Shown here piece after piece: positions 31,371 to 39,457 of a stretch of 41,933 nt of DNA; position 1 is the stretch's first letter, and the number at the start of each line of letters is the position of its first letter. The notes beneath the pieces are model-generated. The model saw only the letters and a program-made list of their open reading frames with translations, was not told where the DNA came from and made no database searches. Source of the stretch: Defluviitaleaceae bacterium (GTDB lineage: Bacteria > Bacillota > Clostridia > Lachnospirales > WRAX01); assembly GCA_009780485.1 (NCBI GenBank), contig WQZZ01000004.1, positions 1 to 41,933 on the forward strand, in the 5' to 3' direction. A program made the translations under genes and the position numbers.

Positions 31371-31560
31371 AGCCCTCTGTGTTATGACACAGAATAGATA
31401 AAGCGATGCGGACTATTTATAAAACCCTGAAGCTCGAAAGGGACTTCTCGCTAGGAGAGTATAGACGCAGGGTTTATCTACTGGTGTTGTTGTCTTCGGC
31501 ATCGAAGAAAGTGAACCCATAGTAGCCCCAATCTCAATCGTTGTAAATTGTAATCGTTAA
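31371..31560 (+). ncRNA. Candidate HEARO / IscB omega-RNA-like structured RNA (no IscB ORF in the window)
   Basis: Hairpin TCTGTGT-TATG-ACACAGA (31376-31393); AAACCCTG (31422-31429) pairs with CAGGGTTT (31468-31475); core gaagctcgaaaggg..ctCGCTAGGAGAGTATAGACG; CTACT/AGTAG stem (31478-31482/31521-31525) enclosing CTTCG-GCAT-CGAAG. Core resembles the HEARO consensus as I remember it. Confidence 0.55.
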
Positions 31561-31581
31561 CCCTAATCCCCTCTTTCTTAT

Positions 31582-31633
31582 ACCAAAACCAAACCCCTCC
31601 ACGCAACTTGTCGAGGAGGGGTTTGGTTTTGGT
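31582..31633. terminator. Terminator with 19-bp perfect stem
   Basis: ACCAAAACCAAACCCCTCC-N14-GGAGGGGTTTGGTTTTGGT. Confidence 0.85.
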
Positions 31634-31682
31634 TTCGTACATCATAAAGTAGGTATAATTTAGACGAAAGCAAACAGAGTAT

Positions 31683-33029
31683 TTATCTAGGGATTTTCAA
31701 TACTTGCCCAACGTTTATATTATTGTTTGTTAATTTATTTAGCTGAATAATAGCGTTTTGTGTTGTGCCAAATCTTTGGGCAACAGTCCATAAGATGTCG
31801 CCACTGACCACAGTATAAAATGTTTGTGATTGAGGGGGGCGGGGCGTGTTTAATGCGGTCATTATCCCCCGTGCAATTGCGGAAGCATACGCATTAAAGT
31901 TTTGGTCAAATAGCTGGTTGTCACGTGTATTTGTGATAAAGCCCATTTCTAGTAGCATGGACGGAGCCTGTGTGTTTCTTAAAACCGCAAAGTTTGCCCG
32001 CATAACACCACGGTTGTTCTGCACGCCAGCATCCACCACTTCGTCAAGAACATCGAAAGCTTTTTGTACGGTGCTGTTTGGTGCGGTGGTAAAAACAAAA
32101 TTATCAACACCATTTGCGTAGGTATTTGTGCTAGAGTTTCTGTGTATCGAAACGAACAAATCTGCATTATTTCTATTAGATATTGCACTTCGCTCGCCTA
32201 AGTCAACGAAAGTATCTGCACTTCTGGTCATAATAACCCTTTGTCCTTGTGTCTGTAGCAAGTTTCTGACAGCAATTGAAAGACGCAGGGTATCGTCAGC
32301 CTCTCTACGTGAACCAAAAACTGCCCCCGAATCACTGCCACCATGCCCAGGGTCTATCACTATTGTTCTTGCAGACGGTGGTGGTACAGGTGGAATTGGC
32401 TGATGCGAGAACAACGCATTCCAAGTATTTGGACCAACAATACCATCAGGATTTAGATTGTTAGCTCTCTGAAACGCCATCACCGCAACTTCGGTTAAAG
32501 GTCCAAAATTACCATCTGTTGCAAGGCGGGGGTTTGCTCCTAGCTCATTTAGCCTTTCTTGAACCTGTGTGATGCTTGGTCCATTCATGCCACGACGTAG
32601 TATAACACCTGGATATGGCGGCCAGATAGAAGGGGGTGCCACTGGCTGGTGCGTAAAAAGAGCGTTCCAAGTGTTTGGTCCAACGACACCATCTGCCATT
32701 AAACCATTCGCCCTTTGAAATGTCATTACCGCAGCCTCTGTTAGTGGCCCAAAAGCTCCATCTGTTGCAAGGCGGGGGGTTGCCCCTAGCTCGTTTAGCC
32801 TTTCTTGAACTTGTGTGATGCTTGGTCCGTTCATGCCACGGCGTAGCACTACGCCTGGGTATGGTGGCCAGATGGATGCCAAAGTGTTCAGCGACTCCTC
32901 ATTGCTTGCTACATAATTCGACTTGGAGTTTAACATAATGCCAGCCATTATCGGGATTAAAGACCTAACATCTTTAACAGGTGTTGTATTAGTCGTATAC
33001 ATTTGTTGCTTCAGAAAATTCATATCCAT
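31683..33029 (-). CDS. N-acetylmuramoyl-L-alanine amidase (Amidase_3) with two N-terminal PG_binding_1 domains and a C-terminal LysM
   Basis: RTIVIDPGHGGSDSGAVFGSRREADDTLRLSIAVRNLL; two IWPPYPGV..LRRGMNGPSITQVQERLNELGA repeats; FYTVVSGDILWTVAQRFGTTQNAIIQLNKLTNNNINVGQVLKIP. Confidence 0.93.
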   Translation of the reverse strand: MDMNFLKQQMYTTNTTPVKDVRSLIPIMAGIMLNSKSNYVASNEESLNTLASIWPPYPGVVLRRGMNGPSITQVQERLNELGATPRLATDGAFGPLTEAAVMTFQRANGLMADGVVGPNTWNALFTHQPVAPPSIWPPYPGVILRRGMNGPSITQVQERLNELGANPRLATDGNFGPLTEVAVMAFQRANNLNPDGIVGPNTWNALFSHQPIPPVPPPSARTIVIDPGHGGSDSGAVFGSRREADDTLRLSIAVRNLLQTQGQRVIMTRSADTFVDLGERSAISNRNNADLFVSIHRNSSTNTYANGVDNFVFTTAPNSTVQKAFDVLDEVVDAGVQNNRGVMRANFAVLRNTQAPSMLLEMGFITNTRDNQLFDQNFNAYASAIARGIMTALNTPRPPQSQTFYTVVSGDILWTVAQRFGTTQNAIIQLNKLTNNNINVGQVLKIPR

Positions 33030-33220
33030 GCTTTGTACTCCCTATGCCGTTTTGCTACAGCATATGCGATAAAGCTTAACCCCGTGAAGCTTCAAACTAG
33101 TATTTTTCGCTTAATATCACTATCTAATTATCGGCAACACCCTAAATACAATATTTTATCTGTTCTGGGTGAAATTACACAAGCATAGATTGTACAAAAT
33201 GGCTTGTTGGGGGACTTTGT

Positions 33221-33805
33221 GTGCTAAATTATTTATGGGCAGGCATGATTTTAATTGGGATTATTGTAGGAGCTGTGACAGGGAATTTAGGCGAGTTAAC
33301 TAATGCTGCCTTAAATTCTGCTGGAGAAGCCGTTACCGTTGCCATAACGATGCTTGGTGTCATGGCTTTGTGGACAGGGCTTATGCGTGTGGCTGAAAAT
33401 GCTGGAATGATAATGGCTTTGGCAGACAAAATGCGCCCTCTTTTACGCTATCTTTTCCCTGATTTAGATGCAAAAAGCAAGGCGATTGAATATATAGCAA
33501 CAAATATGATTGCTAATGTGCTTGGTTTGGGCTGGGCGGCAACCCCATCTGGCTTGAAAGCCATGGAAGAAATGCAGGCATCAAACCCTGACAAAACCAC
33601 AGCCACCAAAGAAATGTGTATGTTTATGATTATCAATATGTCCAGCTTGCAAATTATTACAATTAGCGTACTGGCATATCGTGCTCAATACGATTCGGTT
33701 AATCCATCCGAAATTATCGGTCCAGGATTTTTAGCTACTTTAATTTCTACACTAGCTGCTGTGGCATACACAAAATTCATGGAAAAGAGGGTGTTTAAGG
33801 TATGA
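33221..33805 (+). CDS. spmA: Spore maturation protein A
   Basis: MLNYLWAGMILIGIIVGAVTGNLGELTNAALNSAGEAVTVAITMLGVMALWTGLMRVAENAG; followed by an spmB-like start with overlapping codons. Confidence 0.9.
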   Translation: MLNYLWAGMILIGIIVGAVTGNLGELTNAALNSAGEAVTVAITMLGVMALWTGLMRVAENAGMIMALADKMRPLLRYLFPDLDAKSKAIEYIATNMIANVLGLGWAATPSGLKAMEEMQASNPDKTTATKEMCMFMIINMSSLQIITISVLAYRAQYDSVNPSEIIGPGFLATLISTLAAVAYTKFMEKRVFKV

Positions 33806-33999
33806 ATGTAGTTCTTTTTATTTCGGATTTGATGATACCGTTGGTTATTGTGGTTATAATCGCTTATGGACTCGCAAAGAAAGCCCCTGTATATGATAGT
33901 TTTATTGGTGGTGCTATGGAAGGGGCTAAGATTACCTTTAATATTTTTCCTACGCTGGTGGGGTTGATGGTTGCTGTGGGGATTGTCAATATAGGATAG
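33802..33999 (+). pseudogene. spmB: 5' fragment of spmB (spore maturation protein B), apparently interrupted
   Basis: MNVVLFISDLMIPLVIVVIIAYGLAKKAPVYDSFIGGAMEGAKITFNIFPTLVGLMVAVGIVNIG* matches the SpmB N-terminus, then stops at 65 aa (full SpmB is roughly 170-180 aa). Recombinase follows. Confidence 0.8.
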
Positions 34000-34040
34000 A
34001 CAAAAAAATTAAATTTATTTTTTATTTTAGGATAGACAAA
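33992..34040. repeat. 13-bp perfect direct repeat at the spmB/element junction (candidate att-associated)
   Basis: TAGGATAGACAAA at 33992-34004 and 34028-34040, flanked by ATTGTC (33982-33987) and GACAAT (34041-34046). Confidence 0.5.
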
Positions 34041-34126
34041 GACAATTGAAGTGATTATAACGGGCTTGAGTGCTGGGCATACCCCACTTAACACTCTTTT
34101 TTATCGGAATGTTTATGAGAAGCAAA

Positions 34127-34157
34127 AAGGCTACCAATGGCGAACATCAGTAGCCTT
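34127..34157 (-). terminator. Terminator of the recombinase gene
   Basis: On the minus strand AAGGCTAC-N15-GTAGCCTTTTTG. Confidence 0.7.
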
Positions 34158-34168
34158 AACCCACTTAC

Positions 34169-35875
34169 TTAAAATGAGACCAAGGCGTTTTCTTCGATAA
34201 ACTGCTCCAAAGCCTTAAACTCGTCTTGAAAGTTGAAAACCACCGTAACTTTTTTGACTGTCATGTTATGCCTACGTGGTGCATCGTTAACATTTTCAAT
34301 TAAAATCCTATCAATCAACGCTACAAGCAATTCACGGTCTACTTCGGTCACGGTCTCGTACTTCTTAAAATACTCCAGATAGTCGGTTGTTCGCTCGGTT
34401 ACATCCTTGTACTGCTGCATCTCTTTTCTAACCTTTGCCATCTTATCTTTCACGCTCTCGATTTCTTCATTTAAGGATTGAGAACGGCTCGAATACAATT
34501 CCTTAGTAATTGTGCCATCATCAAAGCTGTCATAAAGCCTATGGCTTTTGGCTTCTAAAACTTGTAACTGCTTTTGTAGCTTTTCCAAGCTGGATAGCAG
34601 AATTTTTGAATCGTCAACATATTGTTCGGAAACCATAATGTTATTACAAACTTGCTCCAATTCAGCTAGTAGAGCGATTTGAGAACGGACAGCATATAGA
34701 ACGCGCTCATCAAGAGAAACCTCGGTTATATGAAGGGGTTCGCATTTCTTTGTCATTTGGTAGAACTTGCAAACATACCCTCGCTCACGGGTTCTGCCGC
34801 TTCTTTTGCAGTTTATGGCATATCCACACTTTGAGCAAAACAATAATCCCGAATATTTAGAGCGTTCACCATCAGGGGCAACCCTTGTTGAGCGACCTAT
34901 TAAAGTCTGTGCTTTTTGAAAGACCTCCTCGTCTATGATGGGTTCATGTGTATTTCGGACTACCACCCATTCTTCAACTGGTTTTTTTATTTGTTTTTTG
35001 TTTTTATAGCTGATTCGTGACGCCTTGCCTTGCACCATATGACCGCAATACTTTTCATCTCTTAAAATCTTACGAATTGAGTGGTAGTTCCATGAGTATG
35101 TTTTGGGTACAATATTTGGCACGATGTTATGTCCAATCGTCCTCATGTATTGCAACATGGTAGGTATACCTTTTTCATTAAACTCCAAGCAAATTTGTCT
35201 AACTGAACGCCCTTTGTTTACGAACAGGTCAAAGATTTTACGTACAATCTCGGCTGCTTCGTCATCAACAATCAATAAATGTTTGTTCTTGGGGTCTTTT
35301 TTGTAACCAAAAGGAGCAAAGGAGCCGATAAATTCACCACGCCTGCGTTTGTCTCCGAAGGTCTGTAAGATTTTTTCACTTGTTTGCTTTACAAAATACT
35401 CGTTGAAATAATTCGTAAAGTGGAACTGCATCCCTGATACACTTCTCGGGTCTTTGACAGAATCCACTCTTGGATTGTCCAGACAAATGAAGCGAATGTT
35501 ATGTATCTTAAAAAATTCTTCTACGTAATATTCGCAATCGGCATAATTCCTCGCGAAACGACTCCCGTCTTTTACTATGATACAGTTAATTTTCTGAGTT
35601 TTGCAATCCTCAATCATTCTTTGGAAATTAACTCTATCGTCAGTTACACCGGTTAAGCCGTCATCGACATAGGTATGTACCAGTTCAAATTCTAATGGAT
35701 TATCCTGTAAGTAGGTGTCTATAATCTTTCCTTGATTATCAATAGATGCACTTACCCCACTAAGGGCATCTTCCTTTGATAGACGCAAATAGACACCAAC
35801 TCTATATTTCTTTGAAACATAGCCGTTAATGCCATTGACATCTTCAAATAAACTTGCTACTTTTTTTCTTGCCAT
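34169..35875 (-). CDS. Large serine recombinase (site-specific integrase)
   Basis: YRVGVYLRLSKEDAL (catalytic Ser region), VKDGSRFARNYADCEYYVEEFF, recombinase domain, zinc-ribbon FCSKCGYAINCKRSGRTRERGYVCKFYQMTKKCE, C-terminal coiled coil. RBS GGAGGtaaggaaaATG. Confidence 0.95.
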   Translation of the reverse strand: MARKKVASLFEDVNGINGYVSKKYRVGVYLRLSKEDALSGVSASIDNQGKIIDTYLQDNPLEFELVHTYVDDGLTGVTDDRVNFQRMIEDCKTQKINCIIVKDGSRFARNYADCEYYVEEFFKIHNIRFICLDNPRVDSVKDPRSVSGMQFHFTNYFNEYFVKQTSEKILQTFGDKRRRGEFIGSFAPFGYKKDPKNKHLLIVDDEAAEIVRKIFDLFVNKGRSVRQICLEFNEKGIPTMLQYMRTIGHNIVPNIVPKTYSWNYHSIRKILRDEKYCGHMVQGKASRISYKNKKQIKKPVEEWVVVRNTHEPIIDEEVFQKAQTLIGRSTRVAPDGERSKYSGLLFCSKCGYAINCKRSGRTRERGYVCKFYQMTKKCEPLHITEVSLDERVLYAVRSQIALLAELEQVCNNIMVSEQYVDDSKILLSSLEKLQKQLQVLEAKSHRLYDSFDDGTITKELYSSRSQSLNEEIESVKDKMAKVRKEMQQYKDVTERTTDYLEYFKKYETVTEVDRELLVALIDRILIENVNDAPRRHNMTVKKVTVVFNFQDEFKALEQFIEENALVSF

Positions 35876-35986
35876 TTTCCTTACCTCCAAGTAATTATGG
35901 GCAAAGGTGATGGCTTGAACATTTTTGACTAATGTAATTTTACCGTCATTAACCTCTGATGTCAAGACCATTTTGTGTATTTTCAG

Positions 35987-36211
35987 CTATGCCCTACTTT
36001 TCTGCTGTAGATATGAAGTTAAAACTGCCGATAATGTTTTACCATTATCGGTAAATCGCAACTCTACTATGTCACGATCAACTTTGAATATTGTATGGGT
36101 TTTAATTTGCTCCACAAAGAAAAGGGCATTATCAATTCTACTGGACCGTTCACGTTGTTTGACTGTGCGAATGTCAACTAAATCATCGTAGTCAGCCATA
36201 TCTACCATCAC
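35987..36211 (-). CDS. Small element-associated protein, DUF6870-like
   Basis: DYDDLVDIRTVKQRERSSRIDNALFFVEQI...VELRFTDNGKTLSAVLTSYLQ; position just upstream of the recombinase. Confidence 0.5.
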   Translation of the reverse strand: MMVDMADYDDLVDIRTVKQRERSSRIDNALFFVEQIKTHTIFKVDRDIVELRFTDNGKTLSAVLTSYLQQKSRA

Positions 36212-36898
36212 CTTTCATGGATTATTTTGTTTTTAATAGACACTTCGACATTTCTTGATAAAGTTTGGTTTGTGTTGCCGAAGCTCTCTACTAAAATATG
36301 CTTGTACAATTTGCATTATCACCTATTTAGGATAGGAATGAGCTTCCATAGGCAAAATACCCTTATACTGACTGGTTAGGTTTTCGTCTGCAAAAGATTC
36401 CTTCTCGTTCATTTGTTTTAGATAAGTTATCTTTGTAGCAAACCCTTCTCACAGAATATCCCAAAAACCAGCCCCAGCCTCATCCCACAGAAATCGCAAG
36501 TCTTTTTCTCATCCTGCCATCCCTTTTTGTAGTGCGATTTTATGCAGTGATTGCCGTGAAGTGGTAGAATTGTCCTCACGAAAAATCGTTCAGTGGATTG
36601 CGTGGAATGTTCAATCAATTTGATGGTAAGGGTCGGAGGTGGCACATATCCCCTTTTGTCCTTTTTGTCACTTATATATTAAAGCTATTGCTAACCATAC
36701 TTACAACTACTGACTTACACAAATTAAAGAAAGCAAAAAAGACTGTTACATATAACGGGCATTGAAAAATATCAAGCATCCCGAAAATGTCAGCTAATAA
36801 TATGTTATTCAGGTAGTAGAAGCCAAGCCCAGTCGAAAGCGATAAGTTTGCGAAAAGTCTTTAGTGTAAACGCAATAATCTACCAACATTTTGTCTTT

Positions 36899-36918
36899 AA
36901 GCCCTAATTTTAGGGCTT
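36899..36918 (+). terminator. Short hairpin plus T-tract
   Basis: AAGCCCTAA-tt-TTAGGGCTTttttt. Confidence 0.6.
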
Positions 36919-37221
36919 TTTTATATGTATCTGTCTAATATATTTACAGCTATGACTTTTTTTCCACCCAACTTCCTCGCTCTCAAAATACAAATACTCG
37001 ATATTCTTTCTGTTGTCCCATTTAAGATGTTGACCACAAGAGCAACAATACTCTTGATAACATCGCTCCAATAAGTTGTCGCAAGTTGGGCATACCGCAT
37101 ACGCACTCTCTTTGTAAACGTGACACTTGAAAACACGATATTGGGTTACCAGCTTTTTAGTGCGGTAGGCAACTGATTCCTCAATGGTTTCTGGCTTTCT
37201 CACTTTTCTTGATTCCTTCAT
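36910..37221 (-). CDS. Small zinc-ribbon-like protein
   Basis: CPTCDNLLERCYQEYCCSCGQHLKWD (two CxxC pairs). Confidence 0.6.
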   Translation of the reverse strand: MKESRKVRKPETIEESVAYRTKKLVTQYRVFKCHVYKESAYAVCPTCDNLLERCYQEYCCSCGQHLKWDNRKNIEYLYFESEEVGWKKSHSCKYIRQIHIKKP

Positions 37222-37419
37222 AAACAATCACTTCCTTATAAAATATTTAGTTCATTTTAAGTATAAGACAGGGATTGAAGGTTGTACAGGTTTCTGGGTA
37301 AACCTAAGTATAGATAGAAGTGAACAGTTGCAACTACATAATTGTCGGCGGGGTATTTTCCATAATAAATCCCACATAAGATACCCTTTCTCTTGCCACA
37401 ATAACACTGAGGTGAAATT

Positions 37420-37752
37420 ATGATTGGCGAAAGACTAAAGGAAGTGCGGACGAAGAAAGGAATTACGCAAAAAGAATTGTCAACCATCCTTTGTGTGCAG
37501 GAGTCGGCGATATCCCAATATGAAACAAACAGAAGCGACCCCAGTGATAAAATTAAGGTGGGTATCGCAAAGCACTTCGGAGTGTCCTTGGATTACTTTA
37601 TGGGTGTTATTGATGATGAAGTCCCATATTATTGCACCGAAAAATTTCTTTTTCTGCCAAAGAACATAGTTATTGACGATATTGTTCTGATGAGGCAATT
37701 TCTGGATTTTTTGAAATTCAGAAGAACAGACATTAATAACTCTATTTTATAG
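37420..37752 (+). CDS. XRE-family transcriptional regulator
   Basis: IGERLKEVRTKKGITQKELSTILCVQESAISQYETNRSDPSDKIKVGIAKHFGVSLDYFMG. Confidence 0.92.
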   Translation: MIGERLKEVRTKKGITQKELSTILCVQESAISQYETNRSDPSDKIKVGIAKHFGVSLDYFMGVIDDEVPYYCTEKFLFLPKNIVIDDIVLMRQFLDFLKFRRTDINNSIL

Positions 37753-37765
37753 ATGATTCTTGATG

Positions 37766-37814
37766 AACCCAATAAAACCCTGTAAATTTTGATGTTACAG
37801 GGTTTTATTGGGTT
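37766..37814. terminator. Terminator with 20-bp perfect stem
   Basis: AACCCAATAAAACCCTGTAA-N9-TTACAGGGTTTTATTGGGTT then TTTAAC. Confidence 0.85.
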
Positions 37815-37893
37815 TTTAACACAAGAATATTGACTAGATAAAAGCCCTTAACATTACTATTGATAATTATTTTCCAAAAAAATTTCAAAAAAC

Positions 37894-37922
37894 CCTTGAC
37901 ATATAATATATTTTGTTGTAAA
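37894..37922 (+). promoter_or_regulatory. Sigma-A-type promoter upstream of the T7SS locus
   Basis: TTGACA-17 bp-TAAAAT preceded by A/T tracts (aaaaaaatttcaaaaaaccc). Confidence 0.65.
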
Positions 37923-38012
37923 ATGTTGAAAGGTAAGGAAGCAACAAGGGTGCTGGATTATTAATAAAATATACTTAGTAAACAAAGCAAATAATCATAA
38001 GGAGGAATTAAA

Positions 38013-38306
38013 ATGTCGAAAATCAGTATGACCCCAGAACAAATGCAAATGCGTGTCAGTGAGGTAAAAAGAGCAGAACAGGACTACAACACCGTTTTGA
38101 CTAATATGCAAAACATGATGACCAGCCTTCAGCAAGAGTGGCACGGTGAAGCTGCTCGAGGTTTTAGTGAGCAGTTTGATAGACTGAAAGCCCAGCAACT
38201 TCAGCCCATGAGGCAACTATTTGAAGATTTGGGTAGGCAACTTCAAGAAACTGCAAGAATTATTCAAGAAACCGACCAAAAGATTGCTGGACAATTCAGG
38301 GGGTAA
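38013..38306 (+). CDS. WXG100 family type VII secretion substrate (EsxA/YukE-like)
   Basis: 97 aa, helix-WHG-helix (MTSLQQEWHGEAARGFSEQFDRL); RBS aAGGAGG. Confidence 0.9.
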   Translation: MSKISMTPEQMQMRVSEVKRAEQDYNTVLTNMQNMMTSLQQEWHGEAARGFSEQFDRLKAQQLQPMRQLFEDLGRQLQETARIIQETDQKIAGQFRG

Positions 38307-38350
38307 GTGGATGACTTAATCCGCTCTGTGTATGTACATATCCTTCATAA

Positions 38351-38381
38351 TCTGACCCCGGATGTACTTTCTGGGGTCAGA
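38351..38381 (+). terminator. Hairpin between the WXG100 gene and downstream T7SS genes (terminator/attenuator)
   Basis: TCTGACCCC-N13-GGGGTCAGA followed by TTTA. Confidence 0.7.
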
Positions 38382-38485
38382 TTTATATAAGGGGTTGAAA
38401 GGTTATTTTTGATACACTTTTTATAAAAAAATGGATTTACTTCAAGCACAAGAAAATAGTCGATTTCAAGACTGGGTATGATAAG

Positions 38486-39085
38486 GTGTGTGGAATTACT
38501 TTCGGCTTGCCAATAGCCTTGTTTTTGGTTCTGACTTTGTTGATTACTTTACATATAACTACAGCAACGGTTGTAGCATCCGAGCTACCTATAATCACAA
38601 TGACCCCCGAACCACCCCTAGTCCAAACCCCTGTTCTGTCCACCGAAACAACAACCGAAACCAGAAACACCGACCTACCAATAGACATAACCGCGATAGG
38701 CAGAGGGGAGCAAGTGGATGTTACCCTTTCTTTGCGTTTCTTTGACTTAGACTTATTCTCCACCAACTCACGAAGGATAAACGAAGCCATGGTTCGCCAT
38801 AGATACCTTAACTGGGCGGCATTGAGTGCAGATTTATTCGAAGCCTTTGAAGTAACACGAGAAACTGATTTAAGTCATCACACAGCATATATGGCATCTA
38901 ACTTAGAATTGTTCTCTCAACCCATGATTGTTAGAAACCTCGGGCAAGCACCTCAAGAAGATGAGATACCACCTTGGATGGTGATTGCGGTTTTGATTGT
39001 TTTTGTTGGATTAGGGGTTTTTGCGGCTAGAGCCATTATAACAAGGAAAGGGGTCGACCCAAATGTTCATAACCCTAACAATTAA
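38486..39085 (+). CDS. Bitopic/two-TM membrane protein, EssA-like by position (start uncertain; a TTG at 38396 would extend it)
   Basis: N-terminal TM FGLPIALFLVLTLLITLHI, extracytoplasmic region, C-terminal TM MVIAVLIVFVGLGVFAARAII; lies between esxA-like and esaB-like genes. Confidence 0.55.
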   Translation: MCGITFGLPIALFLVLTLLITLHITTATVVASELPIITMTPEPPLVQTPVLSTETTTETRNTDLPIDITAIGRGEQVDVTLSLRFFDLDLFSTNSRRINEAMVRHRYLNWAALSADLFEAFEVTRETDLSHHTAYMASNLELFSQPMIVRNLGQAPQEDEIPPWMVIAVLIVFVGLGVFAARAIITRKGVDPNVHNPNN

Positions 39086-39353
39086 AACCTCAACCCACCA
39101 AGCCGATATACGTATAGACCACCAGCAAAAAATATCAGAAGGTCTTAAAGTGCTAAGAGAAAGCGGAAGAATACCTAAAGGTTATACCCCAGATTTCTTT
39201 CGCTCATGTGTTAGAGAAACATTGGTAAGCGCATATAAAACATTCAAAGAAGAAGGTATCTTTGACGGGGATATTCTGATTGCCATAGAACCAGAATTAG
39301 AATCAAAATCCCCGCCAGAGCCTTTTGGTGAGATTTTAAGAAATATGGTTTAG
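39063..39353 (+). CDS. YukD/EsaB-like ubiquitin-fold T7SS protein
   Basis: 96 aa; DHQQKISEGLKVL ... GIFDGDILIAIEP, typical length and EsaB-like end; overlaps the preceding gene. Confidence 0.6.
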   Translation: MFITLTIKTSTHQADIRIDHQQKISEGLKVLRESGRIPKGYTPDFFRSCVRETLVSAYKTFKEEGIFDGDILIAIEPELESKSPPEPFGEILRNMV

Positions 39354-39457
39354 CCTAATTATATAAATGAAAAGCCAGGAAAAAACCAGAACAGAAGAAC
39401 AAAGCCAACCAAAACAAAAAATCAAGAAAAAAACTAACCCAGAGGTGACACAAAAAC

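Noticed and set aside
36427-36645. 72-aa minus-strand ORF with CDFC motif and GTG start
   Set aside because: A plausible AGGGG precedes the GTG, but there is no recognisable family; left uncalled.
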